38,042 nt of DNA from an uncultured Candidatus Saccharibacteria bacterium. Its GTDB lineage: Bacteria; Patescibacteriota; Saccharimonadia; Saccharimonadales; Saccharimonadaceae. Below are positions 24,413 to 31,450 of the stretch, piece by piece. The stretch's first letter is position 1. Each line of letters starts with the position of its first letter. Position numbers and translations under genes: made by a program. The stretch lies in NCBI GenBank assembly GCA_947165975.1, contig CAMVCL010000009.1:1-38042 (forward strand), given 5' to 3'. The notes beneath the pieces are model-generated. The model had not been told where the DNA came from, did no database searches, and was given only the letters and a program-made list of their open reading frames with translations.

Positions 24413-24955
24413 ATGGCAAGTAATCGACATTTAGGTAGAGTAATTGTTTTACAAAGTTTGTATGAATATGAATTGAGAACTTTGGCAAAGGATCCAGAAG
24501 TCGATTTAGACGTTATTGTTGCAAAAAATATTGAGCCTTACGAAAAAGCGCTTGGTGATACGGAGTTTGTGTATAATTTAGCACATAATGTGACCGATAA
24601 TTTTGAAACTCTTGATAAGGCTTTGGCGCCGATGGCACCAGAGTGGCCGATTGAGTCTATCGCGGCAATTGATCGAAACGTCTTAAGGATGGGCCTTTAT
24701 GAACTTTCGGAATGTAGGGATAAGATTCCACCGAAGGTTGCCATTAATGAAGCCGTAGAACTAGCTAAAGCATTTGGTTCTGAGAATTCATCGAAATTTA
24801 TCAATGGTGTACTAGGCACGGCTTATAAAAAATTAGGAATTATTGAAGAGAATAATCATGGACCAAAGAAAAAGACCGGTGCGTCCAACAAAACCGATAA
24901 ATCCACCAAAACCGGCGAGACCTCTAGCGGAACCAACAGCAAGAAGAGCGCTTAA
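24413..24955 (+). CDS. nusB: Transcription antitermination factor NusB
   Basis: Partner of NusE/S10 in rRNA antitermination. 180 aa; the helical NusB core spans about 1-145 ([16 protein letters not shown], then [14 protein letters not shown] and [30 protein letters not shown], all family-typical). After residue 148 comes a Lys/Thr/Ser-rich, low-complexity tail of about 32 residues. The DNA for that tail is also read in another frame by the start of the Nudix gene. Lies 16 nt after the bL32-like gene with AGAAGA-type spacing before the ATG. Confidence 0.94.
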   Translation: MASNRHLGRVIVLQSLYEYELRTLAKDPEVDLDVIVAKNIEPYEKALGDTEFVYNLAHNVTDNFETLDKALAPMAPEWPIESIAAIDRNVLRMGLYELSECRDKIPPKVAINEAVELAKAFGSENSSKFINGVLGTAYKKLGIIEENNHGPKKKTGASNKTDKSTKTGETSSGTNSKKSA

Positions 24956-25484
24956 AGTTCCAGAGGCGTTGCCAACGGATAGGATTAAGGAGTCCACATT
25001 TGACAAAATAAAATCGGCGGTTTTTCGTAAGAAGTCGGCGATTCAGTCAATTGTTAGAGAACCTACTTCAGGGGGGATCATTTTTCGATTTACTAAAGAT
25101 AAGAAAGATATTGAGATTCTTTTGATACAGGACTCAAAAGAACGCTGGACAATCCCAAAGGGACATATTGAGCCAGGTGAAACTGCTAAAATGACGGCAC
25201 GTCGTGAGATTGAAGAGGAAACTGGTTTAAAGAATGTTTCGGTATTATCTTGGTTGGGAAAGATCCATTTCAAGTATCGCAGGATTGATAAGCTAGTTCT
25301 AATGACTACTCAGATTTATCTAGTTCAGGCGTTGGATAGTCATGAACAACCGATTCCGGAAAAGTGGATGAAGGGGATTAAATGGTTTTCGTTTGCAGAT
25401 GCACTAGACGCAATCGAGTATGAAGATATTGAAAAATTGATGCTGATCGCGAAAAAGAAAATTCGCGCCGGCGATTATAAGTAA
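24858..25484 (+). CDS. Nudix hydrolase
   Basis: A Nudix-family pyrophosphohydrolase, 208 aa from the ATG at 24858. The Nudix box GX5EX7REXXEEXG is complete at about 102-123 ([22 protein letters not shown]). Substrate is unknown; the family cleaves nucleoside diphosphates linked to other moieties, including Ap4A and oxidised NTPs. Residues 1-60 are Pro/Lys/Arg-rich and look disordered; the DNA for residues 1-32 lies inside nusB in another frame. An internal TTG at about 24970 preceded by AGAGG is an alternative start that would avoid the overlap. rnc follows 9 nt downstream. Confidence 0.87.
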   Translation: MDQRKRPVRPTKPINPPKPARPLAEPTARRALKVPEALPTDRIKESTFDKIKSAVFRKKSAIQSIVREPTSGGIIFRFTKDKKDIEILLIQDSKERWTIPKGHIEPGETAKMTARREIEEETGLKNVSVLSWLGKIHFKYRRIDKLVLMTTQIYLVQALDSHEQPIPEKWMKGIKWFSFADALDAIEYEDIEKLMLIAKKKIRAGDYK

Positions 25485-25493
25485 AGGAGGCGA

Positions 25494-26198
25494 ATGGATT
25501 TAGGGGCATATAAAAAATTTGCTAAAGATAAGCTAGGATTTGAGTTTAATGATATTAATTTATTGGTAACAGCTTTAACTCATCGTAGCTATGTAAATGA
25601 ACATAAAAACACTCATGAGCATAATGAGCGCTTGGAATTTTTAGGTGATGCGGTCTTAGAGCTAGTTTCTTCAGATTTTTTGTATCGTAATTACAACGAA
25701 CCTGAGGGAATTATGACTGCAGTGAGGGCAGCTTTGGTGCGAACTGAGTCTATTGGGGCGGCAGGCCATGAGTTAGGTTACGCACCTTTAGTGCGAATGT
25801 CTAAAGGTGAAAAGATGGGCTCTGAGCGAGCGCATGATGTAATTTTGGCAGACTGTTTTGAAGCCGTGATTGGGGCAATCTATCTTGATCAAGGTTATGA
25901 TGCGGCACGAGATTTTATTGATAAGCATATTTTGGTGAAGATTGATACCGTGTTAGAAGAGGGTAGCTGGCGTGATCCAAAATCATATGTACAGGAATTA
26001 GCTCAGAAAACCGATGGAGAAACTCCGATTTATCGAACCCTTAAAGAAGAAGGTCCGGACCACGATAAAATTTTTACAGTGGGGATTTACGTTGGTGATA
26101 AATTGAAGGGTACAGGAACTGGTCATTCTAAGCAAGAAGCCCAAACTGCGGCAGCACGTGAGGGCGTGAAAAAGTATCGCGCGACTGGTGCGAAATAA
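25494..26198 (+). CDS. rnc: Ribonuclease III
   Basis: Double-strand RNA endonuclease for rRNA processing. 234 aa. Signature NERLEFLGDAVLEL at 44-57; second acidic cluster DCFEAVIGAIYLDQG near 121-135; a C-terminal dsRNA-binding domain from about 157 (DPKSYVQELAQ...GTGTGHSKQEAQTAAAREGVKK). A strong Shine-Dalgarno AAAGGAGG precedes the ATG. Forms a run with nusB and the Nudix gene. Confidence 0.97.
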   Translation: MDLGAYKKFAKDKLGFEFNDINLLVTALTHRSYVNEHKNTHEHNERLEFLGDAVLELVSSDFLYRNYNEPEGIMTAVRAALVRTESIGAAGHELGYAPLVRMSKGEKMGSERAHDVILADCFEAVIGAIYLDQGYDAARDFIDKHILVKIDTVLEEGSWRDPKSYVQELAQKTDGETPIYRTLKEEGPDHDKIFTVGIYVGDKLKGTGTGHSKQEAQTAAAREGVKKYRATGAK

Positions 26199-26219
26199 TA
26201 ATATTTTAAGGGGTGGATA

Positions 26220-26248
26220 TTGACTTATGTGTATTTTTGTGCTATAAT
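26220..26248 (+). promoter_or_regulatory. Consensus sigma70-type promoter with extended -10
   Basis: TTGACT (26220-26225), exactly 17 nt, then TATAAT (26243-26248) preceded by TGC. This is the best-matched promoter in the window and drives the 134-aa gene. Confidence 0.85.
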
Positions 26249-26298
26249 TATAGTATAAGCTATTGCTGTCATATACGTTTCAAGGGAGGGTTGAAAGA

Positions 26299-26703
26299 AT
26301 GGCAGAGAACATTAAGATTTCGGATGCTTCAAAGAAATACTGGGCAGCTGTACTTGAGGTGATCGATGCTGCGGGGAATTATGCGGCGGCACTCAAATTG
26401 TATGCAAACTTAGCAGATAATACAACGGCCTGGCAGGTTAAGCCTGTTTTAGATAAATATTACGAAGGTAAGATGTCGAATCTTAAAGACGCAATCTTAT
26501 ATCGTAAGGATTTGTTTAACGCTAAGGTCAATAAGTTAAATATCCTATGTATGCAGAACGATATTAGGGCAATCAAAAGTCCAGATAGATTACTTAAGTT
26601 GTTGCTTGACCCAAAAAGAAGAAGATCCTACAGAGATAAGGCGATCAGACGTCTCAATAAAAACAAAATTTGTCCATTGCAGGATTTTGAAGCAAAGAAA
26701 TAA
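26299..26703 (+). CDS. Unknown basic 134-aa protein
   Basis: Not recognised. Starting at 26299 with GGGAGGG some 8 nt upstream, it encodes 134 residues, mostly helical and basic at the C-terminus (LLDPKRRRSYRDKAIRRLNKNK). No signal peptide or TM segment; two Cys (NILCMQN, KICPLQD). The basic tail could bind nucleic acid, but this is only a guess. It is a single-gene unit bounded by a near-consensus promoter and a strong terminator, which suggests high, independent expression. Confidence 0.75.
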   Translation: MAENIKISDASKKYWAAVLEVIDAAGNYAAALKLYANLADNTTAWQVKPVLDKYYEGKMSNLKDAILYRKDLFNAKVNKLNILCMQNDIRAIKSPDRLLKLLLDPKRRRSYRDKAIRRLNKNKICPLQDFEAKK

Positions 26704-26712
26704 TTATTATTT

Positions 26713-26745
26713 GAGGAAGACGGTTGTCTTCCTCTTTCTTTTTTT
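26713..26745 (+). terminator. Rho-independent terminator
   Basis: Perfect 9-bp stem GAGGAAGAC/GTCTTCCTC (26713-26721, 26726-26734), loop GGTT, then TTTCTTTTTTT. Confidence 0.93.
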
Positions 26746-26791
26746 GACCAGTTATGATATAATGGCAAAGATATTAATTTAAGGAGAAAAA

Positions 26792-27190
26792 ATGCTAGCG
26801 ATTCGCATGCAACGTAAAGGCCGGGCGCATTATCCTACGTACCGGATAGTCGTCCAAGAATCACAGCGTCATCCGCTTTCGGGGCGCATTGTGGCTGAGG
26901 TCGGCAATTACAACCCTGCAACTAAAGAAACTACTTTAGATAAAGAAGCGGTTGAAAAATATTTAAAGAATGGTGCTCAGCCTTCAAGCCGAGTGGCGTT
27001 TATCTTAAAGAAAAATGGTGTTAAATTGCCTAAGTGGTACAAAGAATCCACAGTCAAAAAAGCAAATGCTAAACACGCTGATAAATTGCGCAAGAATCAA
27101 CCAAAAGAAGAGGCTGCGCCGGCTGAACCTGAAGCAGGAGCACCAGCTGAAGAAGCCACTGAAACACCGGCTGAAGAAGTTAAAGAATAA
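26792..27190 (+). CDS. rpsP: 30S ribosomal protein S16 with acidic tail
   Basis: Ribosomal protein bS16, 132 aa. The core (1-80: LAIRMQRKGRAHYPTYRIVV, GRIVAEVGNYNP, YLKNGAQPS) is standard. After about residue 105 there is an Ala/Pro/Glu-rich acidic extension (PAEPEAGAPAEEATETPAEE) not present in the short E. coli form (82 aa). AAGGAG precedes the ATG, and TGA-TATAAT lies about 30 nt upstream. khpA follows, a common bacterial neighbour, but here separated by a terminator and its own promoter. Confidence 0.95.
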   Translation: MLAIRMQRKGRAHYPTYRIVVQESQRHPLSGRIVAEVGNYNPATKETTLDKEAVEKYLKNGAQPSSRVAFILKKNGVKLPKWYKESTVKKANAKHADKLRKNQPKEEAAPAEPEAGAPAEEATETPAEEVKE

Positions 27191-27191
27191 C

Positions 27192-27220
27192 AAAATAGTC
27201 CCTACCGCGGGACTATTTTT
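27192..27220 (+). terminator. Rho-independent terminator after rpsP
   Basis: Stem ATAGTCCC/GGGACTAT (27195-27202, 27209-27216), loop TACCGC, then T-run. It is followed at once by TGT-TATAAT for khpA. Confidence 0.88.
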
Positions 27221-27221
27221 G

Positions 27222-27230
27222 TGTTATAAT
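27222..27230 (+). promoter_or_regulatory. Extended -10 promoter of khpA
   Basis: TGT followed by TATAAT, immediately after the rpsP terminator; leader of about 25 nt with GGAG. Position is accurate to about 2 nt. Confidence 0.6.
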
Positions 27231-27261
27231 TTTAGTATAACAATAATAAATGGAGAAAAAA

Positions 27262-27669
27262 ATGGCTACTATTGATCAGCAATTCGTAGAATACATCGTT
27301 AAAACTTTAGTCAATAATCCGGAAAAGGTAGCAGTTGAGCGTAAGATAGATGAAAAAGGCGTACTTCTATCTCTCACCGTTGATCCATCTGACGTGGGTC
27401 GCGTGATTGGTAAGCGTGGTGTGACTGCGCAAGCAATCCGAGTCTTGCTAAGGGCACTTGGTACTAAACAGGATGCACGTTACAATTTGAAGATTGTTAA
27501 TACCGACGAAGAAGAAGGTGAGAAGAAAGAAACTGAGAAGTCAACTACAGAACAGGAAGAAGCTGTCGATGAGGTGGAAGAAGTGGAAGACGAAGAGGAA
27601 GAATCTTCATCTGATCTTGCGGAAAAAACTCGTGCTGAATTGGCTGATCTAGATGATTTAGATATCTAA
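27262..27669 (+). CDS. khpA: KH-domain RNA-binding protein KhpA
   Basis: Small RNA-binding KH protein, 135 aa from 27262; GGAG lies just before this ATG and within the codons after the alternative ATG at 27250. The KH fold covers residues 1-75, with the GxxG loop in GRVIGKRGVTAQAIRVLLRAL. The rest (about 80-135) is a strongly acidic Glu/Asp tail (EEVEDEEEESSS) longer than in other bacteria, where KhpA is usually about 80 aa. KhpA works with KhpB in cell elongation and small-RNA control in other species. Followed by two terminators. Confidence 0.9.
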   Translation: MATIDQQFVEYIVKTLVNNPEKVAVERKIDEKGVLLSLTVDPSDVGRVIGKRGVTAQAIRVLLRALGTKQDARYNLKIVNTDEEEGEKKETEKSTTEQEEAVDEVEEVEDEEEESSSDLAEKTRAELADLDDLDI

Positions 27670-27678
27670 TACGTTAAG

Positions 27679-27710
27679 AACCGCAAGGCTACAGTGCTTT
27701 GCGGTTTTTT
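27679..27710 (+). terminator. Rho-independent terminator after khpA
   Basis: 11-bp stem AACCGCAAGGC/GCTTTGCGGTT (one G-T wobble), loop TACAGT, then T6. Confidence 0.92.
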
Positions 27711-27729
27711 GGTCTTTATATTTACAACC

Positions 27730-27759
27730 AAAAAATCCCTTCAACGGTAGGGATTTTTT
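27730..27759. terminator. Second, bidirectional terminator-like hairpin
   Basis: AAAAAATCCC/GGGATTTTTT around an ~10-nt loop. It follows the first terminator and insulates rpoBC from khpA. Confidence 0.75.
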
Positions 27760-27865
27760 AGCATAGATAAGCTCTCAACTTATTTTATTTTTGTTGTAAG
27801 CGAACTCGCAGTTAGTTAGCTTATGTTTAATTATACGTAACTTTTTTAAAAATGCAAGACTTTTC

Positions 27866-27894
27866 TTGATTTTTTTTGGAAATTGCGTTAAAAT
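27866..27894 (+). promoter_or_regulatory. rpoBC promoter
   Basis: TTGATT (27866-27871), 17 nt, TAAAAT (27889-27894). An alternative is TTGCGT (27884-27889), 18 nt, TATAGT (27908-27913). Either gives an rpoB leader of about 150-170 nt. Confidence 0.6.
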
Positions 27895-28068
27895 GAAAAA
27901 CAAGAAGTATAGTGTGCCTATTTTTGTGCAACTTTAGAAGTAGCGGGGCTAGAGTAGAAACAGGCAGTAATCTTCGGCGCTGAGACAATTTGAGACGTAG
28001 GGCGTGGAGTCTTTATGTCTTATGTTTTGTCAAAAAAGATTAATAACACTAATAATAAAAGAGGTAGA

Positions 28069-31000
28069 ATGGCTACAAAACCACGTACCGGTGAAAGAGT
28101 TTTTTTCACTGAAGGCGACCAAGCCTTGCCTATCCCGGATCTAACAGCACACCAAAAAGATTCGTGGGCAGACTTTGTCGAAAATGGCCTAAGAGAGGTT
28201 TTTGCTGAGTTGAATCCAATCGACGACTACACTGGGCAAAAGTTATCTCTTAGATTCAAAGATTATTACTTTAAAGAACCAAAGGAGACGGAACAGGAAG
28301 CTAAATATAATCTAGCGACCTATGAAGCTCCACTTCACGTTTTGGTCGAGCTCGAAAATAAAACTACGGGCGAAAAGAAGGAACAAGATATTTATTTTGG
28401 TGATTATCCATGGATGACCGAACGTGCAACATTTATCATTAACGGTACTGAGCGCGTAATTGTATCCCAGTTGATTCGTTCTGCTGGTGTATTTTTCAAT
28501 GCTACTACGATTGGTCTTCGCAACTACTATGGTGCGAAGGTGATTCCTGGTCGCGGTGCTTGGCTTGAGTTTGAGACGGCCGCTAATGGTGCGATGTATG
28601 TTAAGATTGACCGTCGTCGCAAGATTCCAATTACTACTTTCTTGCGTGCACTTGGTATGAGCCAATCCGAGATCAAGAAAAAGTTTGCCAAGGTTGATAA
28701 TGGTGAACGTAGTTATATTGAAGCTACACTTGAGAAAGATATTACTTCTACGCAAGGCGAAGCTTTGCTTGAAGTTTATCGTAGATTGCGTCCAGGTGAT
28801 TTAGCTACAGTTGAAAACGCTAAATCAATGATTGAGCGTACTTTCTTTGATCCAAAACGTTACGACTACTCAAACGTTGGTCGTTTCAAGATTAATCGTC
28901 GTCTCAAATTTGATACTCCTAATGAACCAAAGTTTAGGACTTTGCAGATGGATGATGTTGTGGCGATTATTTCAGAGATTATTCGCTTAAATAACACTCA
29001 AGAACCAGCCGATGATATTGATTCGCTCAGTAATCGTCGTGTCAAATTGGTAGGCGAGTTGGTACAACGTCAATTCCGTCTTGGCATGCTTCGTTTACAG
29101 CGAAATATTCTTGACCGTATGTCAATGGCGAGCCTAGAAGATGTTACTCCTTCTCAACTATTAAATTCACGTCCCGTAGTAGCTGCTGTTAAAGAATTCT
29201 TTGCTACCTCACAACTATCGCAGCTCATGGACGAAGTTAACCCATTTTCTGAATTAGCACACAAACGACGCCTTAGTTCGATGGGCCCTGGTGGTTTGAC
29301 GAGGGAACGCGCTGGATTTGATGTACGGGATGCACACCCGACGCATTATGGCCGTATTTGTACGGTTGAAACTCCAGAAGGCGGTAACGTAGGTTTGGTG
29401 TTGAACTTTGCGACTTATGCCAAAATTAATCAATATGGCTTTATTGAGGCGCCATATCGAGTAGTAAAAAATGGTAAAGTAACCGATGAAGTTGTCTATA
29501 TGGATGCAGATACTGAAAATGATATGATTATCGCAGACGCATCCGTTAAACTTGATAAGAATGGTAAGTTCGTTGAAGATTGGGTATCTGCTCGTGTTCA
29601 TGGTACTCCAGCTCAGGTAGAGGCAAAGAAGGTTACTCATATTGATGCGGCTCACAAGGAGATTTTGGGCGCTTCCGCTTCTTTGATTCCATTTGTTGAG
29701 AAAAACCGTGTTGACCGTTCTTTGATGGCTTGCGCAATGCAGAAACAGGCGGTACCGCTACTTCGCCAAGATAATCCAATTGTTGGTACTGGTATTGAAG
29801 GTGAAATCGCTAAAAATACTTCACAATTAGTAATGGCTACTGGCGCCGGTGTAGTCAAAAAAGCTGATGGGGAATCAGTCATTGTGACTTACGATAAAGG
29901 TGGCGACGTAGAATACAAGTTGCAACACTTTGAAAAGACCAATGATGACCGTTGTTATAACCAACGTTGTAAAGTCAAGCGTGGTCAAAAAGTCAAAAAA
30001 GGTGATATCTTGATCGAGGGTGCTTCGATTAATGATGGTGAACTCGCACTTGGACGAGACTTACTTGTTGCATTTATGCCATGGCGTGGCTACAATATGG
30101 ATGATGCAATCGTAATATCGAATCGTTTAGTTGAAGACGACACTTTAACTTCGATTAATATTAAAGATTTCGATGTTGAAGTTCGTGAAACTAAGCTTGG
30201 TCCAGAACAGGTTACTCGTGATATTCCAAATGTGTCTGAACACTCACTTCGACATTTAGGCGAAGATGGTATTGTCACCGTTGGTTCAGAAGTTAAGAAT
30301 GGTGATATCTTAGTAGGTAAGATCACACCTAAAGGCGAACAGGAACTTAGTTCAGAAGAGCGTCTACTTCGTGCTATCTTTGGCGAAAAGGCTAAGGATG
30401 TCCGCGATACTTCAGTGCGCATGAATGGTTCCTCTACTGGTAAAGTAGTTGACGTAAGAGTCTATACTCGTGAACAAGGTCACGACTTGAAGGCTGGCGT
30501 AATCATGCAGATTAAGATCTTTGTAGCAGAAATGCGAAAGATTGGCGTTGGTGACAAGTTAGCTGGTCGTCATGGTAACAAGGGTGTCGTTTCTCGAGTA
30601 CTACCAAAGGAAGATATGCCATTTATGGAAGATGGTACTCCAATCGATATTGTGCTTAGCCCAATGGGTGTACCAAGTCGTATGAACCTTGGTCAGCTAT
30701 TTGAAACTCACCTTGGTATGGCGGCTAGAGCGCTTGGTTATAAGGTTGCTACCCCATCCTTTAATGGTGTGCCAGATGAAGTAATCAGTGATGAGCTCGA
30801 AAAGGCTGGCTACGCTCGTGATGGACGCGTTCAGCTTTATGACGGTCTCACTGGTGAGCCATTTAATGAACGTACTAGTGTTGGTGTAATGCACATGCTG
30901 AAACTTCACCATATGGTTGAAGATAAGATTCATGCTCGTTCAACTGGTCCTTACACGATGGTAACACAACAGCCACTTGGTGGTAAGGCTCAAAATGGTG

Positions 31001-31449
31001 GTCAGCGTTTTGGGGAAATGGAGGTCTGGGCACTTGAAGCTTATGGTGCAGCCACAACCCTACAAGAGATGCTCACTATCAAGTCAGATGATGTTTATGG
31101 ACGCGCAAAGGCTTATGAAGCAATTATCAAACATGAACCAATTGAAGGACCAAAATTACCAGAAGGCTTCAACGTTTTAGTAAAAGAGCTTCAAGGTCTT
31201 GGTTTGAAAGTTGATCTTTTGGATCATGGTGAAGCGGCTGATGCTGGTGACGTGATTGAAAAGACTTCGAAAGAAATTGAAAAAGATAAAGATGATCAAT
31301 CCATCTATGATCAACATAAAAAAGATACTGAGCCACAGATTCTTGATCTTGATGATTCTGAGGCTGAAGCCATGATGGCTGAGGAAGGTATCGAAATAAC
31401 GGAGATTGACGAGGATGATGGTACCGTTGATCTCGGAGAGGAGTTCTAA
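28069..31449 (+). CDS. rpoB: RNA polymerase beta subunit
   Basis: About 1126 aa, shorter than E. coli (1342) since lineage-specific insertions are absent. All landmark regions are visible: QKDSWADFVENGLREVF near the N-terminus; the rifampicin-pocket region SQLSQLMDEVNPFSELAHKRRLSSMGPGGLTRERAGF, which keeps Q513, D516, H526, R529 and S531 (E. coli numbering) while nearby positions differ; MPWRGYNMDDAIVIS; GDKLAGRHGNKGVVS; and the C-terminal GGQRFGEMEVWALEAYGA. The start at 28069 has AGAGG 4 nt before it and aligns with other RpoB N-termini; an in-frame ATG at 28015 with GGAG is possible and would add 18 residues. The C-terminal 60 residues are an acidic tail. rpoC follows by 1 nt. Confidence 0.97.
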   Translation: MATKPRTGERVFFTEGDQALPIPDLTAHQKDSWADFVENGLREVFAELNPIDDYTGQKLSLRFKDYYFKEPKETEQEAKYNLATYEAPLHVLVELENKTTGEKKEQDIYFGDYPWMTERATFIINGTERVIVSQLIRSAGVFFNATTIGLRNYYGAKVIPGRGAWLEFETAANGAMYVKIDRRRKIPITTFLRALGMSQSEIKKKFAKVDNGERSYIEATLEKDITSTQGEALLEVYRRLRPGDLATVENAKSMIERTFFDPKRYDYSNVGRFKINRRLKFDTPNEPKFRTLQMDDVVAIISEIIRLNNTQEPADDIDSLSNRRVKLVGELVQRQFRLGMLRLQRNILDRMSMASLEDVTPSQLLNSRPVVAAVKEFFATSQLSQLMDEVNPFSELAHKRRLSSMGPGGLTRERAGFDVRDAHPTHYGRICTVETPEGGNVGLVLNFATYAKINQYGFIEAPYRVVKNGKVTDEVVYMDADTENDMIIADASVKLDKNGKFVEDWVSARVHGTPAQVEAKKVTHIDAAHKEILGASASLIPFVEKNRVDRSLMACAMQKQAVPLLRQDNPIVGTGIEGEIAKNTSQLVMATGAGVVKKADGESVIVTYDKGGDVEYKLQHFEKTNDDRCYNQRCKVKRGQKVKKGDILIEGASINDGELALGRDLLVAFMPWRGYNMDDAIVISNRLVEDDTLTSINIKDFDVEVRETKLGPEQVTRDIPNVSEHSLRHLGEDGIVTVGSEVKNGDILVGKITPKGEQELSSEERLLRAIFGEKAKDVRDTSVRMNGSSTGKVVDVRVYTREQGHDLKAGVIMQIKIFVAEMRKIGVGDKLAGRHGNKGVVSRVLPKEDMPFMEDGTPIDIVLSPMGVPSRMNLGQLFETHLGMAARALGYKVATPSFNGVPDEVISDELEKAGYARDGRVQLYDGLTGEPFNERTSVGVMHMLKLHHMVEDKIHARSTGPYTMVTQQPLGGKAQNGGQRFGEMEVWALEAYGAATTLQEMLTIKSDDVYGRAKAYEAIIKHEPIEGPKLPEGFNVLVKELQGLGLKVDLLDHGEAADAGDVIEKTSKEIEKDKDDQSIYDQHKKDTEPQILDLDDSEAEAMMAEEGIEITEIDEDDGTVDLGEEF

Positions 31450-31450
31450 G

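Larger units (their letters stand above)
27670..28068 (+). other. Intergenic region and long rpoB leader
   Basis: The only gene-free stretch over 300 bases if rpoB starts at 28069. Left to right: two terminators; a possible three-way junction (27767-27824); a T-rich patch; the rpoB promoter (27866-27894); and a leader of about 170 nt. The leader contains TGCCT (27916-27920) and AGGCA (27961-27965) that could close a hairpin of about 50 nt, and an in-frame ATG at 28015 with GGAG in front of it. No tRNA or known riboswitch was recognised. Confidence 0.6.

Noticed and set aside
28312-28755. 147-aa minus-strand ORF in rpoB
   Set aside because: Antisense to highly conserved RpoB sequence, with no family resemblance or ribosome-binding site.
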